This document shows, one piece after another, positions 1 through 6,902 of a stretch of 15,931 nucleotides of DNA. Source of the stretch: Streptosporangiaceae bacterium (GTDB lineage: Bacteria; Actinomycetota; Actinomycetes; Streptosporangiales; Streptosporangiaceae); contig JAICWX010000207.1 in NCBI GenBank assembly GCA_025934635.1, forward strand, positions 1-15,931. Reading direction: 5' to 3'. Numbering within the stretch: the first letter of the stretch is position 1; each line of letters starts with the position of its first letter. Position numbers and translations under genes: made by a program. A model generated the notes under the pieces. The model had not been told where the DNA came from. It worked only from the letters and a program-made list of their open reading frames with translations, and did no database searches.

Positions 1-1
1 C

Positions 2-163
2 CCCGCCCCGGACCCCGGGGTCCCGCTGCCCGCCCCCGCGCCCGCCCAGCCCGCCCCGCCCCCGCCCCCCGCCCCCCCCCCGCCCCGGCGCGGCGCGCCG
101 CCCCTTCGCCGGGCGGCCCGCACGGCCGTCTTGGAGTGGCCCGTCATCGAGCCCGGCGGCTGA
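2..163 (+). CDS. C-terminal tail of an unidentified Pro/Ala-rich protein (partial)
   Basis: The frame is open from the left edge to TGA at 161-163 and has no start inside the window, so only the last 53 residues of a longer protein could be present. About 28 residues are proline and alanine almost without interruption, then a basic stretch, then a normal-looking ending AVLEWPVIEPGG. Such tails are usually disordered linkers or C-terminal extensions. The stop is 9 bp before the acetyltransferase start, which fits one transcript. No family can be recognised. The C-rich DNA also leaves other frames open, so coding status is uncertain. Confidence 0.4.
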   Translation, partial: PAPDPGVPLPAPAPAQPAPPPPPAPPPPRRGAPPLRRAARTAVLEWPVIEPGG

Positions 164-172
164 GATGCCGTC

Positions 173-970
173 ATGGACACCGCCGCGGTTCTCGCCGCAT
201 TCAATGAGCAGATGCGCCGCCACCCGGAAGCGGGCCCGGCCGGCCGGGTAGAGAACGACGCCCAGGTGACCCGGATCGTCAGCGATGATGACGACGGCTG
301 GAACGGGGTGATCTGGAGCAGTATCACCGAGACCGACGCCGATGCCGTCATCGCTGCCCAGATCCAGCGGTTCGCCGGGGCCAGCCGGGACTGGGAATGG
401 AAGCACTACTCTTACGACCAGCCCGCCGACCTGTCCGCCCGGCTCCGGGCAGCCGGCTTCGTGCCGGACCAGCCGGAGACCGTACTCGTGGCCGAGATCG
501 CCGAGCTGCCCCGGGATCCGTGCCCGCCCGCTGGCGTGGACCTGGTTCCCGTCGCCGGCCAGCAGGAGGCGGACGCGCTGGTGGCTGTCCACGACCAGGT
601 CTTCGGCGGCAACCACGAAGCCACCGGCCAGGCTGTGCTGCGCGGACTCGGGGTGCAGCCCGCGCCGGTCGTCGCGGTCATCGCGGTCGCCGGGGACACG
701 CCCGTCTCGGCCGGACGGGTGGACTTCCCGCCGGGGAGCGACTTCGCCAGCATCTGGGGCGGCGGCACGCTGCCGGACTGGCGCGGCCGCGGGATCTTCC
801 GCTCGCTGGTCGCCTGGCGGGCCGCGCTCGCGCACGACCGGGGCTACCGGTACCTGCAGGTCGACGCCACACCCGACAGCCGGCCCATTCTCCGGCGGCT
901 GGGTTTCGTGGAACTGGCCGAGACGACGCCGTACCAGTACCCCGCTGGCCAGCAGATCCCTCCTCGATGA
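173..970 (+). CDS. GNAT family N-acetyltransferase
   Basis: A 265-aa protein whose C-terminal half is a GNAT acetyltransferase domain, expected to move an acetyl group from acetyl-CoA to an amine. The acetyl-CoA-binding motif A is seen at residues 203-211 (WRGRGIFRS, fitting R/Q-x-x-G-x-G/A) after the strand IWGGGTLP. It is followed by a helix and the strand YRYLQVDA, then RRLGFVEL, a typical end of the GNAT fold. Residues 1-115 look like a degenerate first GNAT-like half, as in tandem GNAT proteins of actinomycetes; this is inference. No signal peptide or membrane segment is present. The ATG is chosen because it follows the previous stop closely, but the RBS is weak. The gene converges with the 987-2324 gene across 16 bp. 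The substrate cannot be told. Confidence 0.85.
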   Translation: MDTAAVLAAFNEQMRRHPEAGPAGRVENDAQVTRIVSDDDDGWNGVIWSSITETDADAVIAAQIQRFAGASRDWEWKHYSYDQPADLSARLRAAGFVPDQPETVLVAEIAELPRDPCPPAGVDLVPVAGQQEADALVAVHDQVFGGNHEATGQAVLRGLGVQPAPVVAVIAVAGDTPVSAGRVDFPPGSDFASIWGGGTLPDWRGRGIFRSLVAWRAALAHDRGYRYLQVDATPDSRPILRRLGFVELAETTPYQYPAGQQIPPR

Positions 971-986
971 GCAACCCGGGCAGCGG

Positions 987-2324
987 TCAGAACGCGATCT
1001 CGCCCGCGAGCGGGACAGCGGTCAGCGGGAACTTCACCGGCTTGAACACGCCCTTCGTGAGCAGGCCGACCGCCTGGTACACGGGTCCCTGCTTGACGCC
1101 CGGGCGGGGCCACGTCGTTCCCGCGTAGACCGCGCCGAGCAGCGTCGACCCGGTGGGGTTAGCCCACAGGACGTCACCCAGGCCGAGCTGATACGCGCCC
1201 TTGAGCTGGTACAGCAGCCGGGACCGACCGGTCGCGACGGAGTACGCGACGAACTTCGGGGCGTACGCGGCGCTGCGCTTTTCCGTATTCCCGCCGTCCT
1301 CGCCGCACAGGACGGTCTTTCCGTCGCCGGTTAGCTGCACGGTGTCGCAGCCGCTCCCGGCCCGGCCAATGCCGTTCGGGACGCGGAACAGGATCTTGCT
1401 GACGCCCAGGAGGTTACCGCTGGGGATGCCTGCATCCACCGTCCGGATGGTCACGTTGGTGAACCCGTAGGTGAACGGCGGGCCGCCACTCGAGTTGTTG
1501 GTGCCATACGTGACCGCCAGGGTGCGTCCGCCATTCAGCCAGGTGAGCGCGGTGTTGGAGTACCGACCCCAGTACCAGCCGAAGCCAGCCGGGAACCCTT
1601 TCGTGTCCACGGTCCAGGTACGGACGGCCGTTCCCGTGGCCAGCGAGTACAGCCTGATCATCAGCGGCCCGGTCTTGCCCGACCACACGTTCCGCTGGAA
1701 CATGACGGCGAGCTCGCGGCCGCCGGGAGCCAGCGCGATCGCGCTGACCTGTGATCCCGCGGGTTCGCCGGGGATCGGCAGCCGGGTCAGCGTGACGGGG
1801 TGAGCGCGCCCGGGCGTCAGCCGGACCAGGTACCAGGCCACCGGGTTCGCCGTCGCCATGAGCGGCTCCACCGGGAACCGCTCGGCGGCCACCACGAACG
1901 TACGGTCGTCAGCGGCGCCGGTCAGGCCGGCGAACGTTTCGCCGTCCGGCGGCTTGACGGTGGCGACCAGCTTGCCGGTCCGGTCGTCGCCGACGCGGAC
2001 GCTGACCGGGGTTTGCTGCTGGTGATTGAGTACCTGTGTAATAGGGCCGCTGGGGTTGTCGAGGGCCGCGTAGTACCTGGGGAGCGTCCCGCTGAGGGCG
2101 GCGGCGGCGGGGCTGGCCGGCGCGTCCGGCATCGGGTGCAATGTCGCCAGCGAGACGGCGATGGCCGCCACGGCCACGGCCGCCGCCGCCGGGGCCGCCC
2201 AGGCGACCCAGCGGCGGCCCGGGGGCGCGTGGCCGGGGACGGCGGGCAGGTCGAGCGGGCGGACGTCGCGGACCAGGGCTGTCCTGGCGCGGGTAGCGGC
2301 GCGAACCCGGTCTTCGACACTCAT
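987..2324 (-). CDS. Membrane-anchored protein with beta-propeller-like outer domain, probable anti-sigma partner
   Basis: A 445-aa protein. Residues 1-38 are a short charged cytoplasmic segment (MSVEDRVRAATRARTALVRD). Residues 39-61 form one Ala/Val-rich transmembrane helix. The remaining 380 residues are extracytoplasmic, with repeated strand-rich units such as VSAIALAPGGRELAV, LTWLNGGRTLAVTYG and VQLTGDGKTVLCGED, resembling TolB/WD40-type propeller blades. The ATG at 2324 is chosen because it overlaps the sigma-factor stop in ATGA (2321-2324), implying translational coupling; an open frame continues further upstream but only inside the sigma gene. A one-helix protein coupled to a SigE-type sigma factor is a common actinomycete arrangement, and the short inner segment is the likely sigma-binding part. 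No zinc-finger (ZAS) motif is present, so the anti-sigma role is inferred from position and topology. Confidence 0.75.
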   Translation of the reverse strand: MSVEDRVRAATRARTALVRDVRPLDLPAVPGHAPPGRRWVAWAAPAAAAVAVAAIAVSLATLHPMPDAPASPAAAALSGTLPRYYAALDNPSGPITQVLNHQQQTPVSVRVGDDRTGKLVATVKPPDGETFAGLTGAADDRTFVVAAERFPVEPLMATANPVAWYLVRLTPGRAHPVTLTRLPIPGEPAGSQVSAIALAPGGRELAVMFQRNVWSGKTGPLMIRLYSLATGTAVRTWTVDTKGFPAGFGWYWGRYSNTALTWLNGGRTLAVTYGTNNSSGGPPFTYGFTNVTIRTVDAGIPSGNLLGVSKILFRVPNGIGRAGSGCDTVQLTGDGKTVLCGEDGGNTEKRSAAYAPKFVAYSVATGRSRLLYQLKGAYQLGLGDVLWANPTGSTLLGAVYAGTTWPRPGVKQGPVYQAVGLLTKGVFKPVKFPLTAVPLAGEIAF

Positions 2325-2842
2325 GACTCCTCCTTGAGCAGGCGGGCGAGGGCGGCGATCCCGCGGGAGGTGGCGGACTTGACCGTGCCCCGGCTCACGC
2401 CCATCGCCTGGGCGGCCTGGGCCTCGGTCATGTCCAGGTAGTAGCGGAGCACGACGGCCTCGCGCTGACGGGCCGGAAGGCGTCGCAGCGCGGCGAGGAC
2501 CTCCCGGTGGGCCTCGCCGAGCAGCGCGGCGGACTCGGCCGACTCGGCGTACCCGGGGTCTTCGAGGAGAACGTGGCCACGGCGGTACTTGCCGCGGTGG
2601 ATCATGCGGCATCCGTTGAGCACGCTAGTGCGGACGTAGCCCAGGGCCTTGTCCTGATCCTGGAGCGAAGACCAGCGGCGGTACAGGCCCAGGAACGCGT
2701 CCTGCACCACGTCCTCGGCCGTCAGCTGATCTCCGACCATGAGCACCGCGAGCTTGACCAGGCCGAGCGCGTGGGCCTGGTAGAGCGCCGCGACCTGGAA
2801 CCTTGCCTCCGCAGCCTGCCGTGCCTCCATCAGTGGACTCAC
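2321..2842 (-). CDS. SigE-family ECF RNA polymerase sigma factor
   Basis: A 173-aa ECF (group 4) sigma factor that would direct RNA polymerase to a small regulon. Region 2 covers about residues 18-58, with the characteristic AEDVVQDAFLGLYRRW. Region 4 covers about 118-168, with LPARQREAVVLRYYLDMTEA and the helix-turn-helix AAQAMGVSRGTVKSATSRG. The length and lack of an extra C-terminal domain fit the SigE family of actinomycetes. The longest form starts at GTG 2842; ATG 2830 (fifth codon) is an alternative, and neither has a clear RBS. The stop overlaps the start of the membrane protein downstream. The secreted GH12 gene lies 76 bp upstream in the same direction, so read-through is possible. 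Confidence 0.9.
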   Translation of the reverse strand: MSPLMEARQAAEARFQVAALYQAHALGLVKLAVLMVGDQLTAEDVVQDAFLGLYRRWSSLQDQDKALGYVRTSVLNGCRMIHRGKYRRGHVLLEDPGYAESAESAALLGEAHREVLAALRRLPARQREAVVLRYYLDMTEAQAAQAMGVSRGTVKSATSRGIAALARLLKEES

Positions 2843-2849
2843 GAGTGTA

Positions 2850-2878
2850 TAGATGCCGCAGGCGCCCGAAGGTTGCCC
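2850..2878 (-). promoter_or_regulatory. Possible ECF-type promoter of the SigE-family sigma gene
   Basis: Reading leftward on the - strand there is GGGCAACC (2878-2871), 15 nt, then CATCTA (2855-2850). This recalls the ECF pattern of an AAC-containing -35 and a short CGTC-like -10. The match is imperfect (GCAACC rather than GGAACC), so the call is weak. If real it would suggest autoregulation. Confidence 0.25.
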
Positions 2879-2895
2879 GGCCGCGCGGCGGAATA

Positions 2896-2919
2896 GCTGC
2901 GGATAGCAGCCGCGCTGCT
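2896..2919 (-). terminator. Weak hairpin(s) just after the GH12 stop
   Basis: Directly after the GH12 stop codon lie two mutually exclusive short hairpins: AGCAGC-CGC-GCTGCT (2905-2919) and GCTGC-GGATA-GCAGC (2896-2910). They are GC-rich but short and have no U-run, so they may only attenuate transcription toward the sigma gene. Confidence 0.25.
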
Positions 2920-3665
2920 TACTTCAGCTTGGTCTGCACCCCGTAGTTGGTCACCGTGAAGTGCAGGGGAACGTTGCCGGTCGAGCAGATTTCCCAGCCG
3001 AACTGAAGATCGGTGACGGTGCTGTTCGCCGGGATATTCCCGCGTCCGGCCAGGATCCGCAGAGCCGCCAAAATGTGGACGGTGCCGCTATTTTGCTGCT
3101 TGCCCTGCAGGACAAAGGCATAATAGCCGCCGGCGCCGGAGCCATCCTGCCAGAGCTTCCACTTCTCGCCGTAAATGCTGTACGTGCCGACGACCTTGCC
3201 CGCCGGGACCTGGCCATGGTTGTCGACCCAGAGCATGACCTCGGTATTCCAGTCGTTCAGCCAGATGTCATACGCCGCTTCGGCGATGTACTTGTCCTTG
3301 GCGGGCGGCATGTACTGCTGGAACCCGCTGCGCAGGTAGGCAAGATTCTTCAGGCTCGGGATCGTGGCCCACGTGTTGTAATACGGCAGTTCGACGTCGG
3401 GGTAAACCTTGACGTCCGTCGTCGAGGCCTGTTTCGAGCTGACGCCCCAGTGGCGGTAATTATTAGCCCAGATAGTCTGGGGCCCGGCGTCGTCCGACCA
3501 CCTGTTGTTATTGACTAGGTAACCGCCATTCGGCCACGAGGCCGTGGCACCACTCGCGGACCAGGCCGGATTGGACGCCGGAGCCGCGGCGGCCAGCGTC
3601 GGGGTGAGCGCAACCCCGAAGATACCGAGCAGGCTTACCGGAATAGCAAGAATACGTCGGCGCAT
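2919..3665 (-). CDS. Secreted glycoside hydrolase family 12 (endoglucanase/xyloglucanase-like) protein
   Basis: A 248-aa protein with a classic Sec signal peptide: MRRR, a hydrophobic core at about 5-25, and an Ala-rich cleavage region near residue 28-30. The mature part matches the GH12 beta-jelly-roll pattern. NNRW is at 53-56. The nucleophile motif is TEVMLWVDNHG, with E142 as candidate nucleophile. Late in the chain comes FGWEICS, with E225 as candidate acid/base. GH12 enzymes cut beta-1,4-glucan or xyloglucan outside the cell. No carbohydrate-binding module is attached. ATG 3665 is chosen because a purine-rich GGTGGGGGG lies 5 nt upstream and the signal peptide starts there; a longer frame to 3728 lacks this. 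The gene is visibly less GC-rich (about 57% in one sampled 60-bp line) than its neighbours, hinting at transfer. Family assignment is by motif only. Confidence 0.75.
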   Translation of the reverse strand: MRRRILAIPVSLLGIFGVALTPTLAAAAPASNPAWSASGATASWPNGGYLVNNNRWSDDAGPQTIWANNYRHWGVSSKQASTTDVKVYPDVELPYYNTWATIPSLKNLAYLRSGFQQYMPPAKDKYIAEAAYDIWLNDWNTEVMLWVDNHGQVPAGKVVGTYSIYGEKWKLWQDGSGAGGYYAFVLQGKQQNSGTVHILAALRILAGRGNIPANSTVTDLQFGWEICSTGNVPLHFTVTNYGVQTKLK

Positions 3666-3684
3666 GAATTCCCCCCACCCTTCA

Positions 3685-3695
3685 GTTTCGGAAAC
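3685..3695. promoter_or_regulatory. Small dyad GTTTC-G-GAAAC near the GH12 start
   Basis: A perfect 5-bp inverted repeat with a 1-nt centre lies 20 bp upstream of the GH12 start codon, between it and the larger dyad at 3747-3769. It could be a repressor site over the leader. Confidence 0.3.
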
Positions 3696-3746
3696 GACCG
3701 GAACGACAGGACAGCAACATGCCGGCATCGGCCCATTGAACGCCCG

Positions 3747-3769
3747 GGAAACGGTTAACGACCATTTCC
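3747..3769. promoter_or_regulatory. 23-bp interrupted palindrome upstream of GH12, candidate operator
   Basis: The arms are GGAAACGGT and ACCATTTCC around TAACG. Eight of nine arm positions are complementary. It lies 82 bp upstream of the GH12 start. The length and symmetry fit the binding site of a dimeric regulator, for example of the TetR, LacI or GntR type. The regulator is not in this window. It does not resemble the known CebR cellulase box (TGGGAGCGCTCCCA). Confidence 0.4.
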
Positions 3770-3912
3770 GAGTGCCTGACCGGCTTTGTGCGGCATCGAG
3801 ACCACACTAGCCCACTCATCCCGAAATATTCCTGCTCCCCCGCGGTAAGAACGCCCCAGACTCGACGTGCCCACAGGCAGGTGCAGGCTCATGACCTTCG
3901 ATACCTAGCACG

Positions 3913-4184
3913 GTGGCCCATACCGACATGCCGGCCGAGACCGGTCCCACCATGTACCTGCCGCGCTCGCAGAAATGCCGGCCGGGCTACCTGGCCTGGC
4001 GGCGGCCGGATTTCCGGGAGTATTTCGAGGCGCGTTCCCGGCCAACCTGGACCTGGACCAGCCCGTCGTCGGCCTCGCCCCGCCGACCCAGGCCGACATC
4101 CTGACACGGGCCGTCGCCGAACGCTGGTCACGGCAGCAACTGGAGGCCGAACTCAGCGCCTGGAGCAGCCGGAGGTCGTCGTGA
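3913..4184 (+). pseudogene. Small unidentified gene broken by a frameshift
   Basis: A GTG start at 3913 opens a frame with high-GC third positions that reads well up to about 4035 (LAWRRPDFREYFEA). Codon-like sequence then continues in another frame (FPANLDLDQPVVGL, then ADILTRAVAERWSRQQLEAEL) to TGA at 4182-4184. Restoring one base near 4033 would give a soluble protein of about 90 residues. The first frame stops at 4104. I do not recognise the family. The last part looks helical. It could be a host gene that decayed or a sequencing error. It sits directly against the SDR fragment. Confidence 0.4.
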
Positions 4185-4189
4185 GCTCT

Positions 4190-4513
4190 CCCCGGCCCCG
4201 TACGTCGCGGCCAAGGCCGGCCCTGGCCGGGCTGACCCGCAACGCCGCGCACGCGCACCGCTGGGACCGGATCCGGATCAACGGCCTGAACATCGGCTGG
4301 ACCGACACCGAGGGCGAGGACGCCACCCAGCGCCGGTTCCACGGCGCGGGCGACGACTGGCGGGCCACGGCTGGCGCCTCGCTGCCGATGGGCAAGCTCG
4401 GGCAGGTCGGCGAGATCGCCGACTTCGTGGTGTTCCTGCTGTCCGACCGGTCCGGCGTCGTCACCGGCTCGGTCATCGACTGGGACCAGAACGTCCTGGG
4501 CGGGATGGACTGA
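4190..4513 (+). pseudogene. 3' fragment of a short-chain dehydrogenase/reductase (SDR), frameshifted
   Basis: The catalytic SDR motif appears as APYVAAKAG at 4195-4221 (Tyr 4201-4203, Lys 4213-4215). The frame then shifts at about 4222, where removing one C restores GLAGLTRNAAHAHRWDRIRI and the typical ending NGLNIGW, GEIADFVVFLLSDRSGVVTG, IDWDQNVLGG, with stop at 4511-4513. The N-terminal Rossmann half, with the cofactor-binding TGxxxGxG and NAG motifs (roughly 150 residues), is absent upstream. The remnant therefore cannot be an active enzyme. The 5' boundary is approximate: unrelated sequence starts left of about 4190. The family resemblance of the C-terminal part is strong. Confidence 0.75.
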
Positions 4514-4526
4514 CGCGACCCGGTGA

Positions 4527-6902
4527 GTGGCTACCCCCTGGCCGGAATGGCACTATTCGATGATGGCCGTCTCCGGCGATGTTCTCAGCACGCCCGCTCC
4601 CGTTATTGACCTGGGCCGGATCGCGGTCCTGGTGGCGGAGGGGTGGGGACTGCCTGCCGGTGCCGTCCGGCCGCTGGCTTCAGAGCGGGATGCGAACATC
4701 CTCCTCGATGGCCGCTACGTGCTCAAGGTGTCGAACCCGGCGGAGGACCCCGGCGTCGTCGACATGGAGAACGCGGCGATGTCGCACGCGGTGCGGGTGG
4801 CCGCTGACCTGCCGCTGCCTTCGGTGGTCCCGACCGTCTCCGGCGCATCTGTCGCCCGCATCAGCGACGAAGCCGGCGCGGCCTGCCTGGCCCGGCTGAT
4901 CACCGTCGTCCCGGGCGTCCCGGCCGAAGGGCGCCCCGTCACGGTCGAGCTCGCCGGGCAGATCGGCGCCCTCGCCGCTCGCACCAGCCTGGCCCTGCAG
5001 GGACTGTTCCACCGGGCAGGCGACCGCGTCCTCGACTGGGACATCCGTCGCGCCCGCCAGGTGCTCGGCGGGCCGGAGGTGCTCGGCACCTTCGGCGACC
5101 TCGGTCCGCGGATCGACAGTCTCCTGCCGCGCCTGGCCGACGCGGCCGACGCCACGACGGCGCTGCCGGCCGGCCTCAACCACGCCGACGTCACCCTGAC
5201 CAACATCCTTACCGATACTGCCCCGGGCGGTCCCCGCATTACCGGCCTGATCGATTTCGGCGATATGCACCACACGGCGCATGTCTGCGATCTGGCCGTC
5301 ACCCTGACCTCGGTCCTGCGCAACACCGCCGGGCAGCAGCCAGCCGATCCCTGGGACCTGGCCGCCGCCGTCCTGAACGGTTACCAGCGGCACCGCCCGC
5401 TGACCCCGCCGGAGGTCGACGTCCTCGGTGACCTCATCATCGGCCGTCTCGCCCTGACGCTGGCGATCTCACAGCGCCGGTCGGCCGCGTACGGAGACAA
5501 CCAGGCCTACATCAGCCAGTACGACACCAGTACCCGGCGCATCCTCACCGAGCTCCTCGACCTCGGCCCCGGCCCGGTCACCGGCCGCCTGCGCAGCCTC
5601 ACCGGCACCCGCCGACCCGGCGACGGCGCGCGACCAGGCGACCTGCTCCGCCGCCGCCGCCGGGTCACCGGCGACGCGCTCAGCCCGCTGTTCTACTCCC
5701 GGCCGCTGCACATCGTCCGCGGCGAAGGTACGTGGCTGTTCGCCGCCGACGGCACCCGGTACCTCGATGCCTACAACAACGTCGCCGTCGTCGGGCACTC
5801 CCACCCCGTCGTGACCCAGGCCGTCAGCCGTCAGCTCAGCGTCCTCAACACCCACTCCCGGTACCTGCACCACGGCATTGTCGAGCTCGCCGAGCGCCTG
5901 CTCGCGACCATGCCCAGTTCACTGGACACGTGTCTGTTCACCACCTCCGGCACCGAAGCCAACGAACTCGCCTGGCGGATGGCGACCGCCTATACCGGCG
6001 GCAACGCCGCCATCATCGCCGAGCACGCGTACCACGGGTCGACCAAGTGGATGGCTGACCTGAGCTCCAACGAATGGCCCGCCGGCTACCACCCGGACCA
6101 CGTCGCGACCTTCGCCGCCCCCCGTCGCAGCACCGGCGGCGTCGACCACCCGACCGCGGCCGGACGGGTGACCGCGGCAGCCGCCCGCCTCGCCGACCAG
6201 GGCAACCGGGCCGCCGTGGTCCTGGCCGATCTCGGCTTCACCAGCGAAGGCGTCCTCGATGCCCCGGCCGACTTCATCGCCGGCCTCGTCGACGGCGCCC
6301 GCCAGGCCGGCGCCCTCTTCCTGGCCGACGAGGTCCAGTCCGGCTTCGGGCGGGTAGGCCCGGCCTTCTGGCGTTTCGCCGCCGCCGGCGTCACCCCCGA
6401 TTTCGTCACCCTCGGCAAGCCGATGGGAGCCGGCTACCCGATCGGCGCCCTCATCACCCGCCGGGAGATCGCCGACAGCCTCGCCCGCGACTACGAGTAC
6501 TTCTCCACCTTCGCCGCCACCCCCGCCGCGGCGGCCGCGGGCCTCGCCGTCCTCGATGTGCTCGAGAACGAGCGCATCCCCGAGCGCACCCGGACCGTCG
6601 GCGACCATGTGCGCGCCCAGCTGCGCGACCTGGCCGGCCGCGATGCCCGGCTGGGAGAGGTCCGCGGCACCGGGTTGATCGCGGGCATCGAGATCACCGG
6701 GCCGCCGGACGCCCGGGACCGCGCCAGCCGTCGCGCCTTCGCCCGCGGCCTGCTCGACGCCCTTCGTGACCAGCGGGTCCTGGCCGGGCTCACCGGACCC
6801 GACGGCACCGTCCTGAAGATCCGCCCGCCGCTGATCTGGCACACCGGCGAAGCCGACCTCTTCGCCGCCGCGGTCGCGGCTGCCCTGACCGCGACGGGCT
6901 AG
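4527..6902 (+). CDS. Fusion of APH-type small-molecule kinase and class III PLP aminotransferase/phospho-lyase
   Basis: A 791-aa two-domain cytoplasmic protein. Residues about 25-345 are an aminoglycoside-phosphotransferase/HYKK-like kinase. K67 (YVLKVS) is the candidate ATP lysine, the catalytic loop is NHADVTLTNIL (H219, D221, N226), and the metal-binding motif is DFG at 243-245. Residues about 375-790 are a fold-type I class III PLP enzyme with DGTRYLDAYNNVAVVGHSHP, SGTEAN (474-479), DEVQSGFGR (D601 under the pyridine ring), GKPMGAGYP with K631 as the Schiff-base lysine, and R713 and R766. By analogy with human hydroxylysine kinase plus 5-phosphohydroxylysine phospho-lyase (and phosphoethanolamine phospho-lyase), the kinase may phosphorylate an amino alcohol and the PLP domain remove phosphate and ammonia. 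An ordinary transaminase is the alternative. The start is GTG 4527 or ATG 4560/4563; no RBS decides. It lies 13 bp after the SDR remnant. Confidence 0.9.
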   Translation: MATPWPEWHYSMMAVSGDVLSTPAPVIDLGRIAVLVAEGWGLPAGAVRPLASERDANILLDGRYVLKVSNPAEDPGVVDMENAAMSHAVRVAADLPLPSVVPTVSGASVARISDEAGAACLARLITVVPGVPAEGRPVTVELAGQIGALAARTSLALQGLFHRAGDRVLDWDIRRARQVLGGPEVLGTFGDLGPRIDSLLPRLADAADATTALPAGLNHADVTLTNILTDTAPGGPRITGLIDFGDMHHTAHVCDLAVTLTSVLRNTAGQQPADPWDLAAAVLNGYQRHRPLTPPEVDVLGDLIIGRLALTLAISQRRSAAYGDNQAYISQYDTSTRRILTELLDLGPGPVTGRLRSLTGTRRPGDGARPGDLLRRRRRVTGDALSPLFYSRPLHIVRGEGTWLFAADGTRYLDAYNNVAVVGHSHPVVTQAVSRQLSVLNTHSRYLHHGIVELAERLLATMPSSLDTCLFTTSGTEANELAWRMATAYTGGNAAIIAEHAYHGSTKWMADLSSNEWPAGYHPDHVATFAAPRRSTGGVDHPTAAGRVTAAAARLADQGNRAAVVLADLGFTSEGVLDAPADFIAGLVDGARQAGALFLADEVQSGFGRVGPAFWRFAAAGVTPDFVTLGKPMGAGYPIGALITRREIADSLARDYEYFSTFAATPAAAAAGLAVLDVLENERIPERTRTVGDHVRAQLRDLAGRDARLGEVRGTGLIAGIEITGPPDARDRASRRAFARGLLDALRDQRVLAGLTGPDGTVLKIRPPLIWHTGEADLFAAAVAAALTATG

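Noticed and set aside
342..1334. 330-codon + strand frame running across the acetyltransferase and the convergent gene
   Set aside because: Ser/Arg/Pro-rich shadow frame crossing two well-supported genes.
1800..2441. 213-codon + strand frame opposite the SigE/membrane-protein pair
   Set aside because: Glycine/arginine-rich, no domain, fully antisense to coupled genes with clear signatures.
4105..4184. Resemblance of the segment ending ERWSRQQLEAEL to DUF1016-type nuclease N-termini
   Set aside because: Only a W-S/T-R-x-x-L pattern is shared over a few residues; too short to support a family.
5919..6842. 307-codon open frame on the - strand inside the kinase/PLP fusion gene
   Set aside because: Low-complexity Gly/Ala/Asp composition, no motif, and the + strand encodes an unmistakable PLP enzyme.
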